Assembly (NCBI RefSeq): GCF_040954645.1
Contig: NC_092808.1
Span: 85,071,389 to 85,135,388 of the forward strand
Reading direction: 5' to 3'
Source of the DNA: Diabrotica undecimpunctata
Lineage: Eukaryota; Arthropoda; Insecta; Coleoptera; Chrysomelidae
Length of the DNA stretch: 64,000 bases
Shown here: piece after piece, positions 1 to 11,399 of the stretch
Numbering within the stretch: position 1 is the stretch's first letter
Layout: every line of letters starts with the position of its first letter
Translations under genes and position numbers: made by a program
Notes under the pieces: model-generated
Databases searched by the model: none
The model's input: the letters and a program-made list of their open reading frames with translations, nothing else
Told to the model about the DNA's origin: nothing

Positions 1-133
1 TGATTGCATATTTGATATTTGTCGTGAAAATTTAATACATTTGGGGAGAAATATTGTCGTGTTCTGAAACATATAGAGTGTTGTAAAATTTCACATTTGG
101 CGGGGACAAAAAACAGTAACGAAAAGAAACAAC

Positions 134-2248
134 ATGTCGACCACAAGGAGTCAAAGCAAAATGCAAGAAAGGAAGGAGGATAACAGAGAAGAGGAAACAA
201 TTGTTGAAGAAGGATCGGATAATGAAGGAAATGTTACAATAGTTGAGGAGAAAAAAGAATTATCAGGAATAGAGAAAATATTACAACTAATGCAATTACA
301 GACACAACAAATACAAGAGAATCAAAGGGAAACAAAACAAACAATGAATGAAACATCACTAAAAATGGAAGAAAACCAACGGGAAACAAGGCAAGCAATA
401 GAACTAAATAACAGAAATATAGAGCAGCGTCTGGAAAACTATGAACAGGAAATTAAAGGATGTGTTGAGGGGATAAAGAAAGAACTGATACAACAGATAG
501 AAGAAATAACCCTAAAGAATGCAAAACAAGAGACAGAGATTAAAGATATCCAAAATACAATGAAGGAGATACAAAATTGCCAGAGAAAGGAACTAGAGAT
601 GCAGAGAGAAGAAATAGAAACTAAAATGAAGGATATTAAGACTGTCCAGAAAAAGGAATTAGAAAAATTAGAAACAAAATTTGAAAACGTTTTACAAGAA
701 GACATGCGAGAAATAGAAAGAAAAATGGAGGAAATCAAAAAGGAACAAAATTCAGGGGAAAGAAGGGAAATGGTCATCCATGGAACAAGCGAGGCGAAAA
801 TACAATTTGGCGGGGATATTCGGAAAACACACCCAGTACCGTTTGTTAAAAATTTGAAAACCAAATTACAACATATTAGATATTTTGACGATTGCAAAGA
901 AACAATTAGAAACCATTTGAAAGAAGGAGCAGCGTTATGGTATGAAAGCAAGGAAGATGAGTTTGAAAATTGGACAGATTTTGAAAATAAATTTCTCAAC
1001 TATTTCTGGGGGAAAAATAAACAGAGAGAAATCAACCAAGAGCTACAGAATGGAAAATATCACGAAAAAATGGGAATATCTGAAGAAAGATATGCTTTGC
1101 AGATATATAACAATTCAAAATATCTAGAATACAAATATTCTACCGAACAGCTGGTAGAAATGATCAGCAGACATTTTGAGGAAACGTTGGAAGATCACGT
1201 GATTTTGAGAAACTACCAAGATATTGATAGTTTGTGCCAATTCCTTCAATTAAAAGAAGCGAAAAGAAAAGAAATGAGAAATAGAAGACAACATGACCAA
1301 TATAATGGACCGGAAAGAAGGTATTCATCAAATTATGACCAGAGAAACCGACATCCCAGATCAACAAACGAATATAGGCCGAGAAATTACAATAATTACA
1401 ATAGACAACAAAATTACGATAACAGGAATGACACACAACAGAGAACATATGAAAATCACAACAGGAATAGAGATGCACAAAATCCTCCGAATAGGAATAC
1501 TAACGAACAAAGGGACGATAGAAATAACCAGAGCTTCCAACAACAAAATAGAAGGGAGATGAATCATGTAGCAATAGGAAACGACAGACAAATTTCTAAT
1601 TCTAATCTAATATTTTTAGATGCATTTATAAAACATAAAGCGATTAAAATTGTGATTGATTCTGGATCGGAGATATCGCTAATCAATAAAAAACTAGTAA
1701 AAGAATTAAATTTGGACAGATTTGTGTATAAGATTCCTAGGGTTGATTTAGTGGGTGCAAACAATAAAAATTTGACGACAGTAAACGAAGGCTTGGGAGT
1801 ACAGATAAGAGTGGGAAACAAAGTCCATATTATGAAATGTGTGGTGATTGAAGATTTAAATCATGATATGATAGCGGGAATTGATGAATTGAGGAAAAAA
1901 GATATCACCATAAATTTTTCGGAAAATAAACTGGAAATCAGAGCAGAACCAGACAACACAGGAGAAGAAAAGCAAACAGATAGGAAAACAAATTCTGGAA
2001 GGATCAATGCACAGGAAAAACGCAAAGAAATCGATATGACTGTAGAGAATAAACCGAAAGTACAAGAACAAGATCTAACAAAAAAGAAAAAGAGAAGGAA
2101 GAAAAAGAAGAAGAGTTCGAAAAGAAAGCAGGAAAATAAGATGGAGACAAGAGAAAAACAGGAAATAGAAGGTACAGAAGAATTGTTGGAACCGACGATA
2201 AAACAGAATGGAAGCAGGAAGAAAAAGAAGGTATCATCAGAGAAATGA
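134..2248 (+). CDS. Gag-protease polyprotein of a Ty3/gypsy-type LTR retrotransposon
   Basis: Intact 704-residue ORF. Seen: the first ~215 residues are a Glu/Lys/Gln-rich coiled coil. A retrotransposon Gag-like segment follows at ~215-385, with an ALWY motif near residue 265 and a NYFWG motif after it. Next comes an Asn/Arg/Gln-rich low-complexity stretch (~390-485) with no CCHC knuckle, then a retropepsin-like protease whose catalytic DSGS has its Asp at residue 509, with a downstream MIAGID that fits the flap/second hydrophobic motif. The C-terminus is a very Lys-rich basic tail (DNA 2078-2130). Known: Gag packages element RNA and the protease cuts Gag-Pol. The next ORF starts in the -1 frame with an ATGA overlap (ATG 2245, stop 2246-2248), which suggests frameshifting or reinitiation to make Pol. 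The GC and codon use are as AT-rich as the surroundings. Inference: a young copy, because 2.1 kb stays open. Confidence 0.85.
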   Translation: MSTTRSQSKMQERKEDNREEETIVEEGSDNEGNVTIVEEKKELSGIEKILQLMQLQTQQIQENQRETKQTMNETSLKMEENQRETRQAIELNNRNIEQRLENYEQEIKGCVEGIKKELIQQIEEITLKNAKQETEIKDIQNTMKEIQNCQRKELEMQREEIETKMKDIKTVQKKELEKLETKFENVLQEDMREIERKMEEIKKEQNSGERREMVIHGTSEAKIQFGGDIRKTHPVPFVKNLKTKLQHIRYFDDCKETIRNHLKEGAALWYESKEDEFENWTDFENKFLNYFWGKNKQREINQELQNGKYHEKMGISEERYALQIYNNSKYLEYKYSTEQLVEMISRHFEETLEDHVILRNYQDIDSLCQFLQLKEAKRKEMRNRRQHDQYNGPERRYSSNYDQRNRHPRSTNEYRPRNYNNYNRQQNYDNRNDTQQRTYENHNRNRDAQNPPNRNTNEQRDDRNNQSFQQQNRREMNHVAIGNDRQISNSNLIFLDAFIKHKAIKIVIDSGSEISLINKKLVKELNLDRFVYKIPRVDLVGANNKNLTTVNEGLGVQIRVGNKVHIMKCVVIEDLNHDMIAGIDELRKKDITINFSENKLEIRAEPDNTGEEKQTDRKTNSGRINAQEKRKEIDMTVENKPKVQEQDLTKKKKRRKKKKKSSKRKQENKMETREKQEIEGTEELLEPTIKQNGSRKKKKVSSEK

Positions 2249-2592
2249 AAGGAATAGAAACATGGTGCTCGGAATACCAAAGGGAATTAGAGGAGAAAAA
2301 GAAAACAGAAGAAAAAATGGCACTGATGGACGAGAATCCAGAATTTTGTGAAGAAGTATTATGGACAGTGAACACATGTGAACAAAAGGTGGATGAAAGA
2401 AAAATAAATTGTGGAAAAAACATGGAGAAGGAAATAGAGAAGATTTTAGGAAACCATGGAGATTTTGTTAATAAAGTAAATCAAGTGGTTAAAAATTATG
2501 AACTTTCTTTTAAGGGAAAATACTTGGAAAAATTTAAAACGAAAATATATCCAATCCCGTATAAAGACAGGCAATATACGGGGTATTTTTAA
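2245..2592 (+). pseudogene. Truncated Pol N-terminus (protease-RT linker) of the same element
   Basis: A 115-residue ORF overlapping the gag stop by four bases in the -1 frame. Its last ~30 residues (…FKTKIYPIPYKDRQY…) resemble the segment just before the reverse transcriptase in Ty3/gypsy Pol proteins, where a PIPY-type motif is common. The frame then ends and no RT, RNase H or integrase follows before the 3' LTR at 3129. Inference: pol has been deleted almost entirely, leaving a gag-protease-only, non-autonomous element. The family match rests on a short motif. Confidence 0.55.
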
Positions 2593-3128
2593 CATTCACG
2601 ACATTTGTCAGTATCATAAGTAGATTTTAATAACATAGTGAAATAATTTGATCCTAGAAAACTTTTGTCATTTTTAAAATTTAACAAAGAGTTTTCGGCA
2701 GATCAAATGGCGGGGATTTGTTATGATATGTAAAATCAAGAAAAATATTGGTTTGTTTAAAAATATTTCAAAGTTCAAAAACATTAAAATAATTCAGATA
2801 AGTAGGATAATATCCAACAAACATTTCGGAGAAGGAAAGTTATTAAATCCTTGGATTTCCTGTACTAAACAAAGTGTAAGCTTTGCATTTATTTCTTTGT
2901 TATACTTGAGTGACCCGCATAATTTTAAGTGAAAACAAAAAGACAATTGAACGGGGTTTTCCAAAATACATTAATGCAGTGATTAGAGACAAATAGAAGA
3001 GATTTTAGAAAGTGGTTTTTGTTAGTTTTTAAGAATTATAGAAAAATATTATTTGTAAATAAGTTTTAGGAAATCTTATAATTATAGGTAAGAATTTGTT
3101 TGTTATCGAAATGAAAAAATGGGGGAAT
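2593..3128 (+). other. 3' untranslated part of the LTR element, ending in a polypurine tract
   Basis: AT-rich sequence without a convincing gene. A short purine-rich block (AAATGGCGGGGA, near 2706) recalls a similar TTTGGCGGGGAC near 97 upstream of gag. Immediately before the LTR lies a run of A then GGGGG (about 3114-3127), a classic polypurine tract for plus-strand priming. Confidence 0.5.
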
Positions 3129-4106
3129 TGTGACGAGTTTTGATTGGCGGAGATTGAAAGGTATGTAGGAATGAAAGTGTAGCTAGATTTAGGAGAGAGA
3201 AAAGAGTGCAGTCGGTTTTCCAAATCTGTAAGAGGAACAGTGGTTGTTCTCGGGCGGTTCCTGAAATGTAGCAAGCAGTAGTGTTGAATGTTAGTGAGTT
3301 TTTGTGGAGTTAGTGTATCTGACAGAAGCTGAAGCAGCAAAATATTGTAAGTCATATTTCTCTACTTATATTCCAAGAGTCACTGTTCAGGCCAACGAGA
3401 GATTCAGTTTATCGTAAAGAGAAGATATTCCAAGAGTCATTTTTCACTCGGGCCAACGAGAGATTCAGTTTATCGAGAGGAGAAAGGCTATCATAATTTG
3501 AATGATTTGTGCTTTTGAAGGAGATCATTAAGGACGATATACTTGCAACAATCTGTGTAAGATTGCTGATTACATAGGGAGCGGTTGAGAGGAGATAATA
3601 TAGTCTACAAGGAACAAGGATTTGGACCACTCATCATCAGAGAGAGATATTTTGTTTTCTGCAGTTTTTTCTTTTATTGATAACACAATTTTTACACTTA
3701 ATTTAGAAAGGATATAAATTATAGTATAGGAGAGTTAGAATAGTTCGGAATTTTGAGATTTCAATTAATATTGTTTGTACCATAAATTTTGATTGTTCAC
3801 GTACGGAGAACAAAATTTTGAGAATCCTTATATGAGATTTGTTTATTGAAAACTTTTGAGTGTGAATTATTTCATTATTTTTATTTCAATATATAGTGTT
3901 AGATCATATGTGTTTTTTATTATTCCGGTATTCTCTGGACCTTACCTTTCACATGTAATAGCATAGATATTGAAGCACGAATTTAACCCTGAGATAAAAG
4001 AATTAAAAATTGTGATAGAGTCATAATCATATCATTTAAATAATTTTAATTAATCAAAAAAATTAATTAGCTAATTATTGCTTGGCGCACCAAGACTTTA
4101 ATTATC

Positions 4107-4109
<3 letters not shown>
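3129..4109 (+). repeat. 3' long terminal repeat of the gag-protease element
   Basis: Begins TGTGA right after a polypurine tract and can be closed at a TCACA (4105-4109), giving the usual TG...CA inverted ends. It contains a ~60-bp spaced direct repeat (ATTCCAAGAGTCA ... GAGATTCAGTTTATCG at ~3370-3414 and ~3428-3475). The matching 5' LTR lies outside the window, so the boundaries are inferred from the end motifs and not from an LTR pair. The right flank is a TA microsatellite, so no target duplication can be read. Confidence 0.5.
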
Positions 4110-4112
<3 letters not shown>

Positions 4113-4203
<91 letters not shown>

Positions 4204-4272
4204 GTATATAATATATGTAATATATATATATATAAATATATATATATATTTATATATATATATATATATATA
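4113..4272. repeat. (TA)n microsatellite, imperfect
   Basis: About 160 bases of alternating TA with interspersed CA/GT steps. It lies between the LTR end and the DD41D transposon, whose TA target site is the last dinucleotide of the array. ORFs across it (Ile-Tyr repeats) are artefacts. Confidence 0.95.
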
Positions 4273-6241
4273 CAGTGTGGATATTAAGTCTTACCCCCCC
4301 TAGAGAACTCCGTTATTTAAGACAAAGATGAGAAACGCTCGGACCCGTTAATTTTTATTTTAATAGAGGTATTTTATAACATAAAAAAAATTGTCACCCC
4401 TTTCATCCCCTTCACTTGATAGCTACCCCCTCAGATTTTTTAAATGGCAATGGGGGTCGTGCGATAGTTTGTTAGAAAAGGTTTGAAAAGAAGAATTCAA
4501 AAATGTATCAGTTTGAAATTTTGTATGGCATAATGGTTTTATTTAAAATAAAATATACAAGAAATAATGTATTAAATTACATCTTTAAAATTAAAGGAAC
4601 TGACAAATTACCCTAAAGAAAACTTAAATTACTGCAGGAGATGCTCGAAATGTTCTCCATTTACTTCCTGGCAGAAGTAGATTCTTTGTAACGTTGCCTC
4701 CCTAACCATTTGTAGGGTCTGCTTATCAATCCTATCACATTCTTCGATTATTCTTTGACGGAGTTCATCAACTGTTGTCAACTGGCTCCCATACAGTTTG
4801 GATTTAAGCCATAGGTAAAAATCTAGAGGAGTAAGATCTGGCGATCTTGGTGGCCATTCAATGAATCCACGACGTCCAATCCATCTTCTCGGATACAAAT
4901 TATTTAAAAAATTTCGAACGCCAGCATCGTAATGAGGCGGAGCTCCATCTTGCTGGAAAATAATATCTTGGGTGAATTCGCCTGGATTGTTTCTAAGCAC
5001 ATCATAAATTGCCGGAATTATTTGTGTTTCCAATAGATTAAGAGAGCTTTCCCCCGTCAAATTGCCTTCGATAAAAAAGGGCCTATAATGTGATCCCCTA
5101 GTATACCTGCCCAAATATTTAATTTAGTGGGAAATTGAGTATGACACTCTCGAAACAATCGAGTCTTTTCGTCAGACTATCTTACATTTTGTCGATGTAC
5201 ATGACCTTTAAAATAGAATGTAGCTTCATCGGAAAAACAAATATGTCTTAAATAACTTGGATCTTGTGAAATATTATTATCCATACTTTCACAATATTGC
5301 AGTCGTCGATCTGGATCATCCTCTGTCAATTCGTGCACCATTTTCATCTTATAGGGATGAAATTTTTGCTTTTTTAAAATGTTTAAGACAGTCCTGTGAC
5401 TTACGCCGCATTCGCGAGCAACATTTCTAGTTGAACTGGATGGATTTACTACAAATTGAGACAAAATATTTACTTGCTTTTCCTCAGAAATCTTTTTTCT
5501 ACCATCCCGTTTCTTGTTTTTGATAGAACCAGTTTCACAAAATTTGGTGACAAGTAGTCTCTAGTAATGTCGATAAATTGGACGATTCGGAAAACGTTCA
5601 TTAAATATTCTCACAGCTTCATGGTAGTTACGGCCTGCTTCGCTAAATATTAAAATTGCTTCACATTTGTCTACTAATCTACGAGGTGGTGCCATTATGA
5701 TTGTTTTGAATTTTTAATACTAAAAATTTACAGTTTATCACTAAAGCTCACCAAATCTCAAGTTCTTGTCAATATTCTTTACAATCAACAGTGCTACTTG
5801 CTTGGTTTTTATGACAGTTGTCAAAAACTATACACGCCAACTAGATTATTTAAAAAATTGTTCTAACCATGATATGTTTTAACACACAAAAGTATTTATT
5901 CTGCAAAAAAATAATTCGGTATAAACGTTCAAGAATAAAAATTAAATAAATTTTGTTATACCGAATGTCCCATATTAAAGCAAAACCAGTGTACCTACTT
6001 TTGTATTGTTGTATCGCAAAGTGTATCTCCAAACAATTAATCGTTATTAACAAACAGATCCTTAAAGTTAAAGTAAAGTGTGATAGATTTTAGAATTCTT
6101 CTTTTCAAACCCTTTTCAACGAACTATCGCACGACCCTCATTGCCATTTAAAAAATCTGAGGGGGTAGCTGCCAAGTGAAGGGGATGAAAGGGGTGACAA
6201 TTTTTAGGTAAGTTAGGGGGTAAGACTTAATATCCACACTG
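4273..6241 (-). mobile_element. DD41D mariner-type DNA transposon with long terminal inverted repeats
   Basis: Both ends read CAGTGTGGATATTAAGTC inward and are flanked by TA (4271-4272 and 6242-6243), the target duplication of the IS630-Tc1-mariner superfamily. The inverted repeats continue inward. The 5' arm 4386-4506 matches the 3' arm ~6093-6208 closely, but the left copy carries about 80 extra bases after the first 30, so the arms are unequal. One transposase gene on the minus strand (4629-5695) fills the middle. Full length 1969 bases. The copy looks complete structurally but its gene is broken, so it could move only with transposase supplied in trans. Confidence 0.9.
4629..5695 (-). pseudogene. 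DD41D (rosa/Visitor-like) mariner transposase, inactivated
   Basis: Starts at ATG 5693-5695 (MAPPRRLVDKCEA) and ends at 4629. The N-terminal helix-turn-helix region includes STRNVARECGVSHRTV. The catalytic motifs are the first Asp in CFSDEATF, the second Asp in FQQDGAPPH and the third in SPDLTPLD. I count 41 residues between the second and third Asp, so it is a DD41D type (rosa/Visitor group) and not a DD34D mariner. Lesions seen: an in-frame TAG at codon 45 (5561-5563), another TAG at 5177-5179, and a one-base loss in the T-run near 5075-5080 that shifts the frame before the FIEGNL motif. The three catalytic Asp codons themselves survive. Inference: a relatively recent inactivation. Confidence 0.88.
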
Positions 6242-6767
6242 TACATATATAGATACAGTTCATCTAGTTTACATACCGTTGCACGTAATTATCATTGACA
6301 GAGATCGAAGTAGTCATAGTTGCCAAAGTATAAAAAAATCCTGAATCCATTTTAAATCAAATAGGTCACTTATTGCAAAAGTGGATTATACAAAAAAACA
6401 AATTAATATTTAATGGAATACTTAAACAAAAACAACACTTTTTTCATTACTTGTTAACATTAGTCAACATCGCAACTGTCAAATAAGTGTTACCAATTTA
6501 TGCCAAAATATCACCTTCGTTCGATTACAGTTACAGTGTGTTCCGAACAAATGTTCTTCATAAAAACGCTTTATAATGCATTTATACAAATTAAATAAAA
6601 CATATTATTGTGTATTTCTTTAACGCTTACTTGATTTTTACTAAGATACTAAGTAGTACGTGCTTGGCTTTTGATAGAGAGAGTTGTGTTTCCGTCGGTT
6701 CCTCAAATAGATCGTAAATTATATCTGTGTACCAGTGGTTTTGATTTCTGAGATTTTATATACAGTT

Positions 6768-7926
6768 ATGAACGCTAACGGAGCAGGGCCCTCTAGTGCG
6801 AAACGCAAATGTAAAGAAAGGGATATAAACAAACCGCTATCGAATAAAGAACTTGACGAATTAGCAGAATTGATATGGGAAAGTTCAGATGACGATCCAT
6901 GTATTCCATCAGAAGATTCTTGGTCGGGAGCGAATGATGACTCTGACAGTGTGACAGTGAACTAGTTGACGCTGATATTATCAATGATGCTGATAAAGTT
7001 CTTAGCGAAAATGATGATATTGCTCAAACAATATTACAACCAGATTGGAGTAGCACATCAGATTTAAAGACAATATCTTTTACTGGCAATTCAAGTTTTC
7101 GCGTAGTGCCTCCTGTTGGCAATAACCCATACGATTTTTTTATTTGCTTGTTACTGATGACTTGCTTATGCACATTGTAGATAAAGCGAATATATATGCG
7201 GAGGAATTATTCTTAAATCAATCTACTAAAGAAAAATCCAGACTAACAAATTGAAAAACACTTTCCTTAGCAGAGTTGAAGATTTTTCTTGGCATGTGGT
7301 TCCAAATGGGTAATGTATAACTTAGTCGCCTACATGATTATTGGAAGAAAGACGAGCTTTTTGCAATTCCTGGCTTACAAAAATATATGAGTAGAAATAG
7401 GTTTATGATCATTTTAAGATGCCTTCATTTTTTTAAAAATGCAAGTCATAGCGGTGATGTTGGCTACAACGACAGATTACACAAAATTAGATATCTTCAG
7501 GAATACTTCAGTAATCGAATGGAAGAAATTTATTACCTTGGAAAATCGCTATCCCTAGATGAATCCATGGTGTTATGGCGAGGAAGACTGTCTTTTCGTC
7601 AGTTTTTAAAAGGAAAAAAACACAAGTACGGAATGAAACTGTATTTATAACCTGAACCAGATGGCATGATTTTACGTTATAATATTTATAGTGGTGCTCA
7701 AGGAAAAACGTGTGGTACAGGTCACACTGAAAAAGTTAAAATGTCGCTGATGAATGGGTTCCAAAACACAGGACATTCATTATATCTGGACAATTTTTAT
7801 AACATTGTTCCGTTAGGTCAGAAACTAGTTGAGCAAAATACATATGTGACCGGTACTCTTCGGAAAGGACGGAAACAAAATCCGAAAATCGTTGTTGACG
7901 CAAAAATTAACGTGTGTGACGTGTGA
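6768..7926 (+). pseudogene. piggyBac-type transposase, broken and 3'-truncated
   Basis: The N-terminus begins MNANGAGPSSAKRK and is acidic (WESSDDDP...), as in piggyBac/PGBD proteins. After a frameshift near 6950-6965 the match continues through NNPYDFF, ELKIFLGMW, SRNRFMIILRCLHF and YNDRLHKIRYL. The first catalytic Asp lies in SLDESMVLWRGRLSF and the second in LYLDNFYN, both intact. Further lesions: stop codons near 7251 and 7319 and a TAA at 7648-7650. The reading ends in GTLRKGRKQNPK, the point where the piggyBac core normally goes on to its last catalytic Asp and the Cys-rich C-terminus; both are missing. Repeat DNA begins at ~7914. A clear fossil; no terminal repeats were identified. Confidence 0.85.
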
Positions 7927-8190
7927 TAGTTTTGTAATCTAAAACATTAAATACTGCGTTTTTTATTCATATTTCAAATGCATCATATTTGTTACCACAA
8001 CTTAAAATTGAAATTTTATGTCATATTTTACCAATTTTACTGAACATTGATTTCGCGCGAGTAACTGACATGCAAAATCGACGATCGCTTTTAGCGTTGT
8101 TTCTAAGAGGGTCCATTCTACACAAAAAATGGTTACAAACATTTTTGTTTAGAATTATCTCAGCTACATTTTTTATTTAAAAAATTTTGG
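7914..8190. repeat. Fold-back repeat family, copy 1 (3' part)
   Basis: 7918-8045 matches 59936-60060 in direct orientation, and ~8045-8190 matches the reverse complement of ~59295-59440, with shared blocks such as TTGTTTCTAAGAG and GTAACTGACATG. The piece therefore looks like the right half of an element whose right arm is an inverted copy of its left arm. It truncates the piggyBac gene. Confidence 0.7.
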
Positions 8191-8199
8191 TTCTGAACA

Positions 8200-9595
8200 T
8201 GAATAATGTAGAAGGATTCGAAGATACGAATCAAAATGGAGAATATAAAGAAAATATAAACCTCAGTCTAGAAAATCGATTAAAACATGAAAACATAAAT
8301 GAGAGGTGGGAAGAGAACAGACACATCATAAAATAAGCAGCTGAAGAAGTAGTAACAGGCATGAAAGGTAAACAAAGAAGAATAAGAACGAATGATTGGT
8401 TTAACGAAGTATGTCCAATTAAGACAGAAAGTAATAATAGAGCATATTTACTAATGTAACAGACATAACCCGACAAGCAGAGAAGGTATATAAACAACTA
8501 CGTAAAAAAGAAAAGAAAATTCTCGACGAAAGAAGAGAGAAAATATGAACAAAGAAGTACGAGAACAACAAAGTCGACAGAGACAAGACAAGGAAAGTTT
8601 ACCAATAACTGAACAAAAGCAAAAAACAATTCAAACTGAGAAAAAGAATATATAGAGATAAGGAGGGTAATATATTGATAGAACAGTAAGAAATACTGAG
8701 AAGATGGACAGAAAATTGTAAGGAAAAGCTTGAGGAGATAAGCGAGAGTAAAACCCTGATTTACCGTTAGACTAAGCAGACAACAGATAAGAGTCATCTA
8801 ACAACAACCAAGATTAGAACAGAAGTAGACAAATTAAAGAACAATAAAACACCGAAAACGGAACAAATGAGCTGATAACTGAGATATGGTTAAACAAAGA
8901 TATGGTTGAATATGCAGTTATATATCAGCAGAGTGGAATAGAGGTATTATTGTACCATTAATTAAAAAAATTGATATGTAAAAACTGGAATCACGCTGTT
9001 GAATGCAGCGTACAAAATAATGTCACGGCTTAGACCACACGAGAAAAAAATAGTTTGCAAATACCAATTTGGCTTCTGTAGATAGAAATCAACAATAGAC
9101 CAGATATTTGTTTTACGGCATTTTCTTAAAAAATCAAGTGAATATAATATCGACGAGCATTATCTCATTATTGCTTAGAAAGCGCATATGACAATATAAA
9201 CCGAGAATTTCTTAAGGCAAATATTAAAAAAATTTATATAATGCATATATAATGCGTTGGCGAATTATCTTAAGGCCAATAGTAGAAACTAAATCCAGAT
9301 ACAAAACAAAATTAATGGAAACAATAGATTTGAAATCACATTATCTAGCTAAGGAAAGCTCGAAACTGAATAGAGCAAACAGATCCACAGGCTGCCTGAA
9401 TGAAACAATATGAAGAATTAAAAGAAATGAATGGCAGAATTACAGATATTACAGATAGATATACAACGTAGATGCAAGGTGGAGAACATCAAGAGTTGGA
9501 GATAAAAAGCACGAAATAAATCAGAATGGTGGAATCCTAGAACCGGTCAAAACCCAAAAAGGTTTGTCGAGCAGTGATGATGATGAAAATATCAC
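8200..9595 (+). pseudogene. Eroded LINE (endonuclease-RT linker, RT and C-terminus scraps)
   Basis: Several frames carry LINE signatures on the plus strand. The linker WEENRHIIK...AAEEVV and RIRTNDWFNEVC lie at ~8250-8420. An RT fragment with YQFGFCR and KSTIDQIFVLR lies at ~9060-9130, equivalent to the QxGFRxxxSTxDQI motif of RTE-like RTs. A C-terminal piece NGGILEPVKTQKGLSSSDDD lies at ~9520-9585, followed by a GATGATGAT tail typical of RTE-type simple-repeat tails. Many stops and frameshifts; no usable ORF remains. Clade assignment is tentative. Confidence 0.6.
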
Positions 9596-10241
9596 ACCTG
9601 AGACCATATTACTATACATAATATATACAAATATTAACTCAGAGAGTGTACTCTCATCAGATTATCAGTTCTTCAAATTATTTCTACATTATTATTAAAA
9701 TTCATCATTTCTTTTGACGTTATCACTATGCGGTAATCATTTTTCCTATTTGTATGCCACATGGTTTAACCTTATTAATATTAAACGCCCAATATAAACT
9801 AGAAGGGAAAAGGAAGGGAAACAATAAAATAAAATTTTCTTGATGTTGAAGGTAGTTTTAGTTTAATGGTGTAAGAATAGTGACCTAACTCTTAATGTAC
9901 GAATGCATTTTCATTCAGTATTGTGCCAATATTACCAACTTTTTATCAGACGTTCACCTACTTTTCCAACGAACTATTAATATAACCAGAGTGTTGCCAT
10001 ACTCTGCACTTGCTTGCCTTTTTCTGTACAGGCCAGCATCTGTATTTTAACAGGTTTATTAACAACGCATTACGCAAGGACAACCCAGCAATATTCTTAG
10101 CTAGAATATTCACTCCTCCAGTATTGCGTTGGGATGGGGTGGCCATGACACATTGGCTTACCAATCCGGAGCGCTCGCTTTCGGTCGCTGGCACTGACAT
10201 CAAATATTTTTAATTTCTAATTTAACCGAGCAATTTAAGTC
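9596..10241. other. Intergenic, no gene recognised
   Basis: AT-rich sequence. Overlapping ORFs of 67-81 codons on both strands at 9958-10213 show no recognisable domain. They lie just downstream (minus sense) of the RNase H remnant, so they may be LINE 3' sequence, but I cannot support that. Confidence 0.4.
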
Positions 10242-10517
10242 TCAGCTACGTAAGTGGCCGTTAAGTCGTGCTAGGAAAGCCCTTACATTAATTTCTTTTG
10301 CACAATGAAAGATTGCATAAAGCTCTGTCTGAAATACAGAGGTATATTCTCTTAGTGGAATAGAAATGTTTTTACTACTACTGCATATTCCTGCATTCGA
10401 CCATTCTGCTGTTTTAGAGCCCTCATAATAGAAATGATCGTAAAACAAGAAAGTTAAATATAAACGAAAAATCACAGGCTTCCAGATGGGAATTACACAA
10501 AATTTAAAGGATATCAA
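10242..10517 (-). pseudogene. LINE RNase H domain fragment
   Basis: Minus-strand ORF with YYEGSKTAEWSNAGI followed by ISIPLREYTSVFQTELYAI and an Ala/Lys-rich end (FHCAKEIN). This is the start of the ribonuclease H domain carried by some Jockey- and I-like LINEs: DGSKT, then a strand with S(I)PL, then VFQAE(L)YAI. The first catalytic Asp position (usually TDGSK) reads YEGSK here, so the site is probably lost. No RT is visible upstream. Confidence 0.65.
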
Positions 10518-11399
10518 TAATAAGCCTTCTTCATTTTATTATTGTTCGCATTTCGTGTTACACTGCATTATTGCTCACTCGAATTAAAATATGTGATGAC
10601 TGAATAGAACTAGCGTTTAGTACCACATTCAGTTGACAAAAAGTTTAATTTCATTTAATGAAAAGAAAAAAGACATTGTGGTGCAAAAGTATAATATAGT
10701 AAGTATTTTTACTACTACTATGATTACGACTTTCCTTCCCATATTCGCCAATTAGACCCGGGCGGATCTGTGAAAAAGACGACTAAATATGAATGTGAGA
10801 GGGGCGTTCGGATTTTTACAGAAAAAGCTGTGTGATAACTTCAGTAATAATAATTGACTTATCTACCCTCTCAAATAGGTCGGAAACATTATTAAAAAAA
10901 TGAAACTATTTTAAAAATTACTAAAAACATCGATTTTTTCTATTTTCCTTGCTTATCTTTAAACAATTCATTTTGAAACAAATTATGTTCAAGTTTTAAT
11001 TTATTACCCTTGCTTCAAAATGGCAATAAATACAAAAAAGAAGGGGAGACAAGCCTTTTCTTATTCAATGTGTTTTAACCACTTAGATTGCATTTAGGAC
11101 CTTCATAATTCGTCTAGAAAATCTTTATAATATAATAAAACAGCACGCCATTTTTTAATTTCATTAAAATCTATGTGATAGATTTCGCATAATAATTTGA
11201 AAATTGAAATTTTTTAAAATCTTGCGATTCTTGCGCAACGAAAACTAAATCATATAGAAGTTTGTCAATTTTTTAACTTATAAAAAAACACTTTATCTAT
11301 CTAACGTACTTGCTGGAATTAAAATCGAATTGTTTTGGCGGCCTCAGGAATGTTTTAAAATTATAAATAATTTTATATATAAAAAATTGAATATTTCAG

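Noticed and set aside
439..999. 186-codon minus-strand ORF under gag
   Set aside because: Antisense shadow of the Lys/Glu-rich gag ORF; Ser/Phe-rich composition is what the complement of A-rich coding DNA gives.
1861..2423. Two 139-codon minus ORFs at the end of gag
   Set aside because: Complement of poly-Lys coding sequence (Phe/Ser/Leu runs); no domain.
4083..4095. TGGCGCACCAAG after the first LTR as a primer-binding site
   Set aside because: A PBS belongs after the 5' LTR; here gag lies upstream, and the sequence falls inside the LTR as closed by TGTGA/TCACA.
4082..4303. 73-codon ORF of Ile-Tyr repeats (and similar ones at 63425-63985)
   Set aside because: Read through (TA)n microsatellite; no coding signal.
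9958..10213. Overlapping 81- and 67-codon ORFs as a host gene
   Set aside because: No domain, no splice context, and beside LINE RNase H debris.
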